A DNA stretch of 19,205 bases from JAHEYG01 sp044229775 (GTDB lineage: Bacteria > Bacteroidota > Bacteroidia > B-17B0 > Aurantibacillaceae). The stretch spans positions 1-19,205 of the forward strand of contig JBGASH010000049.1 in assembly GCA_044229775.1 (NCBI GenBank), given 5' to 3'. The notes beneath the pieces were generated by a model that was not told the origin of the DNA, did no database searches, and worked only from the letters and a program-made list of their open reading frames with translations. Below, one piece after another: positions 8,471-15,226 of this stretch (the first letter of the stretch is position 1; every line of letters begins with the position of its first letter). The translations under genes were made by a program, and so were the position numbers.

Positions 8471-9502
8471 TTATTCGAAATAAAAACCAGAAGCGTTAAT
8501 GCCGGCCTTAAAAGTTGTTTTAAGTTGGCCCGTTGGCATATAAACCATAATGGCCGACTTTTGCACATAGTCGATAGCATCACTTAAATAAATCGTATAA
8601 TCTTTATCGTTAACGGCCAAACCATAAAATTTATTGCCATTATTGTTTATAAAGGCGTTTGATGGAAGTGTTGTTGATGAAATTTCCATTCGGTAAACAT
8701 TTTTGTTTAAAAAGTAAAGGGTGTCTTTTCCGCCATTCGAGCAAAGAGCCTGGGGTACGTCATTAATTGCAAATGGTAAGGCCAACTCTATCTGAAGGGA
8801 AACCGGATCAATACGCGACAATTTTCCGGCAATATTATTTGCTTTATCGCCGGTACTTAATACCCATACCTTGGCGTTCTTATCTATTACAATGCTTCCT
8901 GCATTGATTCCCACATTAACACTGTCGCTGATCTTATCGGTTATAGTATTTATTATGTAAACATAGCCCGAATTCATATTGGTAACAAAGGCTTTATTAT
9001 AGATCAAAACCATTTGCTCTGTCCAGCCACCGCAAGGAATGCTTCCGGTTTTTGCAAACGCGTTCAGATCAATAATTGAAATGGCATTTGAATACAGATC
9101 GCTTACATATGCTTTTTGAAAAGTAACCGCTAAAATATACCTGGGTGAAACAAGACCAGATATTGTGCCCTTTTGTTTAAAATCATCCCGATTTACCACA
9201 ACGATCTTTCCCGAATTATTTACAACAACATAATAATTATTATTTGCTTTTGTCATACTTTGACAAACGTCGCCAAGAACCGCGTTGTTATTTTGAATTT
9301 TATATATGTCATCAGTTACTTGAGTACTTCCCACATCATACAAGGATACGGAAGCATTAATGCCTCCGAATTTACCTTCGTTTGTAATGTAAGTTTTGTG
9401 TCCGCCGCTTATCGTTACGGAAGGCTGTACAGGATTGTTTGGTTTATCCTTAACGCAAGAAGCAAACACAAAGACCGTCATTATGTAAATTAAATGTTTC
9501 AA
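8471..9502 (-). CDS. BtuG-like YncE/DUF5074-type beta-propeller lipoprotein, probable surface cobalamin binder
   Basis: The 343-residue protein has a lipoprotein signal, MKHLIYIMTVFVFASC, with the lipidated Cys16 followed by VKDKPNN, so it should be an outer-membrane lipoprotein. The rest is made of repeated beta-propeller blades (for example SPRYILAVTFQKAYVSDLYS, NKAFVTNMNSGYVYIINT, GSIVIDKNAKVWVL) as in the YncE/DUF5074 family. BtuG of Bacteroides, a surface B12-binding partner of BtuB, belongs to this kind of propeller, and the gene lies in a cobalamin-riboswitch operon, so a role in capturing B12 is the best guess. The start is TTG at 9502, overlapping the previous stop as TTGA. The next in-frame ATG (9481) would leave only eight residues before the Cys and no positive charge. 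Confidence 0.78.
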   Translation of the reverse strand: MKHLIYIMTVFVFASCVKDKPNNPVQPSVTISGGHKTYITNEGKFGGINASVSLYDVGSTQVTDDIYKIQNNNAVLGDVCQSMTKANNNYYVVVNNSGKIVVVNRDDFKQKGTISGLVSPRYILAVTFQKAYVSDLYSNAISIIDLNAFAKTGSIPCGGWTEQMVLIYNKAFVTNMNSGYVYIINTITDKISDSVNVGINAGSIVIDKNAKVWVLSTGDKANNIAGKLSRIDPVSLQIELALPFAINDVPQALCSNGGKDTLYFLNKNVYRMEISSTTLPSNAFINNNGNKFYGLAVNDKDYTIYLSDAIDYVQKSAIMVYMPTGQLKTTFKAGINASGFYFE

Positions 9503-10467
9503 TCTTTTACTATTTTATAAATGATGTTTTCAATTTTCACAAAATAAATGCCTTTGGGATAAGTTTCAATATTCAATTCAATGACTTCTTTGTCAAATTT
9601 TACTTCTTGCATTGCTTCTCCTAAAAGATTAAATATAACAACATCACCTATCGATTTTCCAAACTTTAAATTTTTAATCTTTAATTTTGAATTTACCGGA
9701 TTAGGATAGACCATGATCAACGGATCATTTTCTATTTCCTTAATTCCAACACTTTGATGGATCACCCCTATTCCATCCAAGTCGAAGCCGCCTTGTGGAA
9801 AAGGCGTAGGCCATGGATCATTAATAATATTGTTGTTTTTATCGAAGCGCGCATAATTAATATCTATACTACCTACCACATCGATGATCATTATGTGAGT
9901 AATGGCGTTCACATTAAGCAACGACGAAGCTCCTGCCAAATCCTGAAGATCGAAAGGAGTGCCGTATGAAGCGCGGTATTTTCCTGCAAGATTATCAATT
10001 TTCGTAGCGTCCATAACCGCCCCATTGGTAAATTGTATAGTTGTTTGAGAATTACTGGTGGCAGGAAAACGAAAATAATTAATTCCATCACTGCTTACTT
10101 CTACAAAAGCCAACTCCAAAAAAGTATCATTAAAACCATTCTCAAATACAGCGAAATCATAACCCGGACCATTACTTATGGGGAAAGAAAAAGTAACGGT
10201 AGCCATGCCTCCGTCGCCCAAACTCACTATAGAATTTCCATCGGCTTTACCAATAACCATTGAGCTATCACCAACTGTAACATATCCTAATGAGGGATTA
10301 CTTATATCCTGATAACCTCTTACTACTTTACACGATGCAGCCCAGGCAACAAAAGCGCTGCTGTCTTTATGCATAGCAGTGGTATTGGCCGTACCAACAG
10401 GACCTGCGAATTGTGCACAGAGCTTAGCTGAGATAACCACTAGTATTAAAAAAAGTTTTGTTTTCAT
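9499..10467 (-). CDS. T9SS-exported surface protein of the B12 operon (function unknown)
   Basis: The 322-residue protein has a signal peptide (MKTKLFLILVVISAKLCAQ) and one beta-rich domain (about 20-235). That domain includes SLGDGGMATVTFSFPI, GPGYDFAVFENGF, LAFVEVSSDGINYFRFP and a closing GGFDLDGIGVIH. I know this pattern from poorly described cell-surface proteins near TonB receptors; the acidic DFAVFENGF and DLDGIG parts could bind a metal, but this is a guess. Residues about 240-322 are a type A T9SS domain (VYPNPVNSKLKI, GIYFVKI, IVKD). The start is ATG at 10467. A longer GTG form at 10491 would add eight residues encoded by a repeat element and is rejected. It overlaps the lipoprotein gene by 4 bp, suggesting coupled translation and a shared role in cobalamin uptake. 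Confidence 0.78.
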   Translation of the reverse strand: MKTKLFLILVVISAKLCAQFAGPVGTANTTAMHKDSSAFVAWAASCKVVRGYQDISNPSLGYVTVGDSSMVIGKADGNSIVSLGDGGMATVTFSFPISNGPGYDFAVFENGFNDTFLELAFVEVSSDGINYFRFPATSNSQTTIQFTNGAVMDATKIDNLAGKYRASYGTPFDLQDLAGASSLLNVNAITHIMIIDVVGSIDINYARFDKNNNIINDPWPTPFPQGGFDLDGIGVIHQSVGIKEIENDPLIMVYPNPVNSKLKIKNLKFGKSIGDVVIFNLLGEAMQEVKFDKEVIELNIETYPKGIYFVKIENIIYKIVKD

Positions 10468-10483
10468 TTGAGCTTTTCTTGTT

Positions 10484-10521
10484 ACCCTCACCCCTACCCC
10501 TCTACCAAAGTAGAAGAGGGT
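10484..10521 (-). repeat. REP-like palindromic intergenic element
   Basis: In the 64-bp gap between two operon genes lies a GC-rich block whose minus strand reads like the GAGGGGTAGGGGTGAGGG type of element scattered between Bacteroidota genes. A hairpin forms between ACCCCTCTAC (10496-10505) and GTAGAAGAGGGT (10510-10521): ten base pairs with two bulged A residues and a CAAA loop. Its composition differs sharply from the AT-rich surroundings. It may stabilise or attenuate the message between the genes, or be a mobile repeat of the REP kind. A single copy was seen in the window. Confidence 0.6.
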
Positions 10522-10531
10522 GGTTTTAGAA

Positions 10532-11485
10532 TTAATTTTTTACAAATTTTACTCTTTGTCCGTTTAGTTGGATAAAATAAATTCCGTTCGCCAATTCACT
10601 TACTTCTAATTTCATATCATTAGAGGTTATGGTTCCGTTCATCAACTCTTGACCTAAGATGTTTTCGATCTTATAATTTGCTCGTTCAAACATAACATTC
10701 TCTGAACTCCGAATTACCAACTCAGAACTTACTGGATTAGGATAAATATTAAAATTACTATTAAGTGCTACTTCATTAATTCCGGCTATTTGCGAAGTAG
10801 TAAAATTATCAATGCTGAAAAACCCGGGCGTATTCATTCCAAAGCTTCCATAATCACTCGAAGACATTAATATCTTTATACTATCAACCACGCCCAAATT
10901 GCTTACATCTACCCATTGCCAATTCTTCACAATGTAGTCCTGGGAATTATCTGAAAAACGATGATCTGCTAAATAAAAAGTAGAACTATCCGCTTTTAGG
11001 GCTCCGTTTTGATAACCCTTTACTATAATCTTGAACCAATCGGGATCGTTACCGCTTGCGCCTCCAAACTTTTTCGCAAACGAATCGCCGCTCTTCATCG
11101 ATTTCCAAGCATACGTTGTATTGGTAACATAAAAACCCAACACGGTGTTTTGTGGCGATTTTAAAACAACACGCGCCTTATTTTGACAGGTGGCATAAAA
11201 ATTAGAGTTATTGTATCCCTTACCGGCAATACAATTATACAAATTTGCAAACCCGCCATTTACCGAGTCATTTTTATTGGTGTAGGCCGAACCTTCGCTC
11301 CAAAATCCACCAAAGGATGTATCCCAATCGTATCTAAAAATAGCGTTGGTGGTTTGCCAGTCAACACTATTGGTATTTATATAGTAAGAATTGGCCGATA
11401 AAGTAAATGTTTCGAAGTCGGCCACAACTTGCGATCTGACAAGTGACATTGTCATAATAAATAAAAGGGTAATTGCTTTTTTCAT
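10532..11485 (-). CDS. DUF4465-like (BtuH-type) surface protein with T9SS signal
   Basis: The 317-residue protein has a signal peptide (MKKAITLLFIMTMSLVRSQ). Its domain (about 20-230) has features I associate with DUF4465: an opening ADFETFTL, SFGGFWSEGSAYTNKND, then FYVTNTTYAWKSMKSGDSFAKKFGG, DPDWFKIIVKGY, and a closing GFFSIDNFTT. From memory, this is the family of the BtuH surface B12-binding proteins of Bacteroides, which fits the riboswitch operon. Instead of a lipobox it has a type A T9SS domain at about 235-317 (IYPNPVSSELVI, GIYFIQL, VKFVKN). The ATG at 11485 overlaps the receptor stop as ATGA, so translation of the two is probably coupled. Domain assignment is by eye. Confidence 0.8.
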   Translation of the reverse strand: MKKAITLLFIMTMSLVRSQVVADFETFTLSANSYYINTNSVDWQTTNAIFRYDWDTSFGGFWSEGSAYTNKNDSVNGGFANLYNCIAGKGYNNSNFYATCQNKARVVLKSPQNTVLGFYVTNTTYAWKSMKSGDSFAKKFGGASGNDPDWFKIIVKGYQNGALKADSSTFYLADHRFSDNSQDYIVKNWQWVDVSNLGVVDSIKILMSSSDYGSFGMNTPGFFSIDNFTTSQIAGINEVALNSNFNIYPNPVSSELVIRSSENVMFERANYKIENILGQELMNGTITSNDMKLEVSELANGIYFIQLNGQRVKFVKN

Positions 11486-13410
11486 GCTCGTTGTTTTTTA
11501 TTATAGGTTAAGGTTAAACTGATCTCGTAATTACGTAAAGGCATGGGACATTGTTCCATCACTTTGTAATTTGTATTATACAAGTTATTAATGTGAATAG
11601 ATGTGATAAGAACGATTGATTCCATTTTATAGCGGTACCCGAATTTTAAATTGGCGATCTGATACGGCTTCAGCCATTGCGAATTGTCGCTTGCCGTAAA
11701 ACGGTAACCAATGTAATTATGAACATACATAAAACTAAAATCATAATAACTTAGCGTTAAATTAGCCCCATAATTGTAGCGTGGCGTATAAATTAATTGT
11801 TTTGCCACTGCGGCGTCGTTAGGTAAAAGCGATTGTAGTGACGTTGACAACACATAAGCTGTGTTCACACCCATCTTACACATAAAGTACTTTTGCAAAT
11901 ACGTAATGCTATTGGAGGTTTCTGTTCCCCGACTATATACTTTCAATACATTCATTGGTGTGGCGTTGCCATTTGGTCCGGGCACCCAATTGATCCAATT
12001 ATTGATGTGTTTATTAAAATACGTTAACTCCGATTGAAAAATATAATTTCCCTTTTGTTTTTTAAATTCCATTCCGCCTTCGAAAGTAATTCCGTCTTCG
12101 GGCTTTAAATTAGGATTACCACCATTTTTCCAATACAGATCGTTCAAAGTAGGTAACCGATACACTTTAGCGGCATTAGCTTTTAACTTTAACCATTTAA
12201 ACACTTGGTAAGAAATACCAGTACCTCCTGTTAAAGGAATGGTATAAGCACTAGAGATCTCTTGTCGTAAACTAATATCAAAATACAATTTATTGCCGAG
12301 TAAATTCAAACTATATCCTAGTAAAAAAGCGGTTTTGCTTAACTGTAGATCATTTTGAATATAATTAGTAGTGACAGCTTTATAATTAGTAGAATTTACT
12401 CCAACATATAATTTATGTTGTTCATTTATCTTATAATACACATCGCCTTCGGTGATGAGGGTTTTGGTTCTGTTATTTGAAAACAACTTAGCGACGCTAT
12501 CCGTATAATTTAAAACATCGTCAAAATACGCTACTCTAAAAGCGGGAATGATCTTTTTACCCATATACGACCAATCGGCTGTTAGTTTTACATTTTCATC
12601 TTTTTGAGATGATCTACTTTGACTGCTTCCTAAAGTTGGGGCAAAATTTCTTTCCGATAAATTATACCAGGCCCTAATATTGATCTTTTGATCTTTAAAC
12701 GGAGCCATGCTTATTTCCTGTAAAAAACCTTTTATCTCGTAATTGTTGTGCCTTTGCGTTTTTTGAATAGTATCTAAATAGTTAAAATTATTTTGGGAAG
12801 TGTTATAATAAACTTTTGTTGTTGAGCTGAATTTAGCATTTGAATAATGAATAGCGGTATTTACTTTTTTTGTTCCGTAACTTCCAATACCTAAATTCAA
12901 GAGTGTGCCAAATCCTCTATTGAATTTTGATCTGTTGTTTAACTGTATGCTCCCACCCACTGCACCACTACCCCATAAGGCCGAAGAGCCGCCGTACTCA
13001 ACATCAATATCATCAAAAATAAAATTAGGTAATTGCGAAAGGTCGTTTTGTCCAAGCATCGGATTTTGGATATTAAAACCATTCCATAAGATGGCCGTTT
13101 GAGACGCATTTCCTCCTCTGAAACTACTCGTAGATAAATTTTGAGGGCCGTAATTTTTTACGAACACCGGTGTGGTAAATGCCAACAGATCGGCAAGGTT
13201 GCTATTATTAAAAAATTGTTTGGCAATTGAATCGGTTCTTTGGATCTTTCTTCCGGCTTTAAATTTTTCCGCCTTGATCCCCGAAACAACAACTTCATTT
13301 AACGCTACCGTATCTTTTACCTGCGAAAAGGCATAACTTGTAGCCAATAAAAATACCGTCACGCATTTTATGGCGAGCCTATTTTGATTTATATGTATTG
13401 TTTTACCCAC
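11482..13410 (-). CDS. btuB: TonB-dependent outer-membrane receptor, BtuB-like (cobalamin uptake)
   Basis: The 642-residue outer-membrane barrel has a signal peptide, a TonB-box/plug start (ALNEVVVSGIKAEKFKAG) and a plug domain (about 60-160). The plug carries STSSFRGGNASQTAILWNGFNIQNPMLGQNDLSQLP and the YGGSSALWGSGAVGGSIQL motif. Beta-barrel strands follow, with the PTLNDLYWKNGGNPNLKPED segment typical of BtuB/FhuA-like receptors. It lacks the extra N-terminal carboxypeptidase-like domain of SusC types. The riboswitch upstream points to cobalamin or a related corrinoid as the substrate. There is no in-frame ATG. I chose GTG at 13410 because it gives a normal signal peptide (MGKTIHINQNRL then AIKCVTVFLLATSYAFS). 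GTG at 13473, directly after the riboswitch hairpin, is an in-frame alternative; TTG at 13512 lies within that hairpin and is unlikely. Confidence 0.88.
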   Translation of the reverse strand: MGKTIHINQNRLAIKCVTVFLLATSYAFSQVKDTVALNEVVVSGIKAEKFKAGRKIQRTDSIAKQFFNNSNLADLLAFTTPVFVKNYGPQNLSTSSFRGGNASQTAILWNGFNIQNPMLGQNDLSQLPNFIFDDIDVEYGGSSALWGSGAVGGSIQLNNRSKFNRGFGTLLNLGIGSYGTKKVNTAIHYSNAKFSSTTKVYYNTSQNNFNYLDTIQKTQRHNNYEIKGFLQEISMAPFKDQKINIRAWYNLSERNFAPTLGSSQSRSSQKDENVKLTADWSYMGKKIIPAFRVAYFDDVLNYTDSVAKLFSNNRTKTLITEGDVYYKINEQHKLYVGVNSTNYKAVTTNYIQNDLQLSKTAFLLGYSLNLLGNKLYFDISLRQEISSAYTIPLTGGTGISYQVFKWLKLKANAAKVYRLPTLNDLYWKNGGNPNLKPEDGITFEGGMEFKKQKGNYIFQSELTYFNKHINNWINWVPGPNGNATPMNVLKVYSRGTETSNSITYLQKYFMCKMGVNTAYVLSTSLQSLLPNDAAVAKQLIYTPRYNYGANLTLSYYDFSFMYVHNYIGYRFTASDNSQWLKPYQIANLKFGYRYKMESIVLITSIHINNLYNTNYKVMEQCPMPLRNYEISLTLTYNKKQRA

Positions 13411-13478
13411 CGTTATAAAAATATAATTGGTCGTAACAATACGGGAATAATAAAAAACAAAAAATGATTTCACATTCG

Positions 13479-13512
13479 TTGTTCTGTGTACCTTTCTTCC
13501 CGAAAGCAACAA
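13479..13512 (-). promoter_or_regulatory. Hairpin downstream of the cobalamin riboswitch, likely L13 kissing-loop partner
   Basis: On the minus strand, CTTTC (13502-13506) pairs with GAAAG (13492-13496) around the loop GGGAA. An outer TTGTT/AACAA helix (13508-13512 with 13479-13483) extends it. The loop is complementary to TTCCC at 13621-13625, inside loop 5 of the riboswitch. An L5-L13 kissing loop is the known regulatory contact of many cobalamin riboswitches, so this is the probable expression platform. A T-rich stretch (13446-13468) follows, but the stem is not a convincing rho-independent terminator. Confidence 0.6.
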
Positions 13513-13525
13513 AATTTACGTTTTT

Positions 13526-13720
13526 GGCAGGTCTTCTGACTTATCCCTCCTTGATCGCCTTCCCAATCTTACAATTAGTGGCTAAGAATGATCAAAGAAT
13601 TCTGAGAATCACAGCAGCGGGGGAACTGATTGCGAATCCCCTCCCACGCATTGCTACGAAGGGCGAGTCACTCCATTCCCTTTTAATCTTTTAAAACAAT
13701 AAAAAGAACCAAGAACTGCC
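13526..13720 (-). promoter_or_regulatory. Cobalamin (vitamin B12) riboswitch
   Basis: Read on the minus strand, the region ends with the B12 box AGTCAGAAGACCTGCC (13526-13541). It also contains the conserved core parts: an AAAAGGGAATGGAGTGA 5' segment (about 13670-13686), GCGTGGGAGGGGA, an AATCA...TGATT stem enclosing CAGTTCCCCCGCTGC (loop 5), GCCACT, and GGGAAGGC before the B12 box. The closing P1 stem pairs GGCAGTTCTT (13711-13720) with AAGACCTGCC (13526-13535), 9 of 10 positions. It lies in the leader of the TonB receptor gene and should switch the whole operon off when adenosylcobalamin or a related form is abundant. Confidence 0.95.
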
Positions 13721-13721
13721 G

Positions 13722-13729
13722 CAAATATA
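13722..13729 (-). promoter_or_regulatory. Bacteroidota-type -7 promoter box for the B12 operon
   Basis: The minus strand reads TATATTTG, a perfect match to TAnnTTTG, immediately 5' of the riboswitch P1 strand. Transcription would start within a few bases of 13716, so the RNA would begin with the riboswitch itself. A clear -33 TTTG element is not visible at the usual spacing. Confidence 0.65.
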
Positions 13730-13835
13730 CGAATTTTAACCATTCTTATAACTATTCCATTAAAACCAGCTTGTTAAAAACATTATTTAAGAGCGAAAAA
13801 GGTGTCTTTTGTAATAGATAACTTTATAGGTTTAT

Positions 13836-14315
13836 ATGCAATTCAAACACCTCTTAATTGTAGCTACTATTTTTGTTCTTTTCGGATTTTCGAACAGGAA
13901 GCCGAAAGATGAGCTGCCTGCTTTTTTAAATTCGGAAATGCGTTGGGTTGACTCCGTTTTTAATAAATTAAGTCCAGATGAACGCATAGCGCAGTTATTC
14001 ATGGTTGCGGCATATAGCAATAAAGACATGAAGCATGTTCGCGAAACACGTGAGTTAATACAGAAATACAATATTGGAGGATTGATCATGATGCAGGGCT
14101 CGCCTATCAAACATGCCAAGTTGATCAATTATTATCAGAATTTAGCAAAAACACCTTTACTTATGAGCATTGATGGCGAATGGGGATTAGCCATGCGTAT
14201 AGACAGCACACCGCGTTATCCAAAGCAAATGGCATTGGGCGCTATTCAAAATGATTCGCTTATTTATTGGGAAAACAAATTGCGCGCGAGTGTAAGCGCA
14301 TGGGAATTCAGGTAA
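13836..14315 (+). CDS. Fragment 1: signal peptide and start of the GH3 barrel
   Basis: ATG at 13836 gives a signal peptide (MQFKHLLIVATIFVLFGFS), followed by the first part of a NagZ-like GH3 domain: SPDERIAQLFMVAAYS, YNIGGLIMMQGSP, LLMSIDGEWGLAMRID and PRYPKQMALGAI. The true frame ends near IYW at about 14265. The last residues (ENKLRASVSAWEFR) are read out of frame before a stop. Alone this piece lacks the catalytic residues. Confidence 0.75.
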   Translation: MQFKHLLIVATIFVLFGFSNRKPKDELPAFLNSEMRWVDSVFNKLSPDERIAQLFMVAAYSNKDMKHVRETRELIQKYNIGGLIMMQGSPIKHAKLINYYQNLAKTPLLMSIDGEWGLAMRIDSTPRYPKQMALGAIQNDSLIYWENKLRASVSAWEFR

Positions 14316-15226
14316 ATTTTGCGCCCGTGGCCGATGTAAATAACAATCCCCGTAATCCGGTTATTGGAATAAGAAGTTTTGGCGAGAACAAGTACAAAGT
14401 GGCCGAGAAAGCTTACATGTATATGAAAGGTATGCAGGATGAGCATGTGATGGCCAATGGAAAACATTTTCCCGGACACGGTGATACCGATAAAGATTCA
14501 CACAAAACCTTGCCCTTTATTCCACATGGTAAAGAACGTTTAGATACTTTAGAATTATACCCTTTCAAATACTTATTTAAAAACGGCTTGGCAAGTGTAA
14601 TGGTAGCGCATTTAAATATTCCCTCATTGGATACTACTCAGAACCGGGCTTCCACTCTTTCGCCCAAAGTGGTGAACGATCTTTTAAAAAACGAATTAGG
14701 ATTTAAGGGATTAATATTTACCGACGCGTTAAACATGAAAGGGGCCTCTAATTACGCCACGCCGGGTGTAGTGGATGCACAAGCGTTATTGGCAGGAAAC
14801 GACGTATTATTGTTTCCGGGCGATGTAGCTAAAGGCATTGAAGAAATAAAAAAACTGATCGCTAATAACGAGATCTCGCAGGAAGAAATTGACAGTCGTT
14901 GCAAAAAAATATTAAAAGCTAAATATTGGTGTGGTTTAAATAAGAAAACGCCTGTACATCTTAAAAAGATACAAGAAGACCTTTTTACCGGCGAATCAAC
15001 CGTTATTAATACCAAATTAGCAGAAGCTAGTTTAACGCTTTTAAAAAACGATAATTCGTTATTGCCTTTAAAGTCGCTCGACACTTTAAAGATCGCCGAA
15101 ATTTCAGTTGGAGATCTTGAAAAGAATATTTTTTATAATTCCATTAATAATTACACCAAAATTGATCATTTCGGAATTGAACACAATTCTAAAAACAAGA
15201 TGTGGATTCTTTATTTGAGAAATTAA
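14267..15226 (+). CDS. Fragment 2: catalytic part of the GH3 N-acetylhexosaminidase domain
   Basis: This frame continues the barrel with GKQIARECKRMGIQVNFAPVADVNNN and RSFGENKYKVAEKA. It holds the NagZ signature KHFPGHGDTDKDSH, with the Asp/His dyad region, and FTDALNM, whose Asp (codon 14723-14725) is the expected nucleophile. The start at 14267 is a TTG inside the gene and not a real initiation site. Reading runs into a stop at 15226 just after the second frameshift. The enzyme family removes N-acetylglucosamine from peptidoglycan-type substrates. Confidence 0.72.
   Translation: MGKQIARECKRMGIQVNFAPVADVNNNPRNPVIGIRSFGENKYKVAEKAYMYMKGMQDEHVMANGKHFPGHGDTDKDSHKTLPFIPHGKERLDTLELYPFKYLFKNGLASVMVAHLNIPSLDTTQNRASTLSPKVVNDLLKNELGFKGLIFTDALNMKGASNYATPGVVDAQALLAGNDVLLFPGDVAKGIEEIKKLIANNEISQEEIDSRCKKILKAKYWCGLNKKTPVHLKKIQEDLFTGESTVINTKLAEASLTLLKNDNSLLPLKSLDTLKIAEISVGDLEKNIFYNSINNYTKIDHFGIEHNSKNKMWILYLRN

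Noticed and set aside
10468..10491. GTG start at 10491 for the 322-residue T9SS protein
   Set aside because: The extra residues are encoded by the REP-like element and precede a complete signal peptide beginning at the ATG 10467.
13411..13512. N-terminal extension of the TonB receptor to a TTG at 13512
   Set aside because: It would place coding sequence in the riboswitch-linked hairpin and bury the signal peptide more than 50 residues inside the protein.
14258..14275. Programmed -1 ribosomal frameshift at the first break
   Set aside because: TTATTGGGAAAAC has no X-XXY-YYZ heptamer in phase, and a simple slip would leave the family-conserved W-M-G step one residue short.
15188..15202. Programmed -1 frameshift at the second break
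   Set aside because: The run reads T-AAA-AAC in phase; a slip would place a TAA under the P-site tRNA, so loss of one A from the A-run is simpler.
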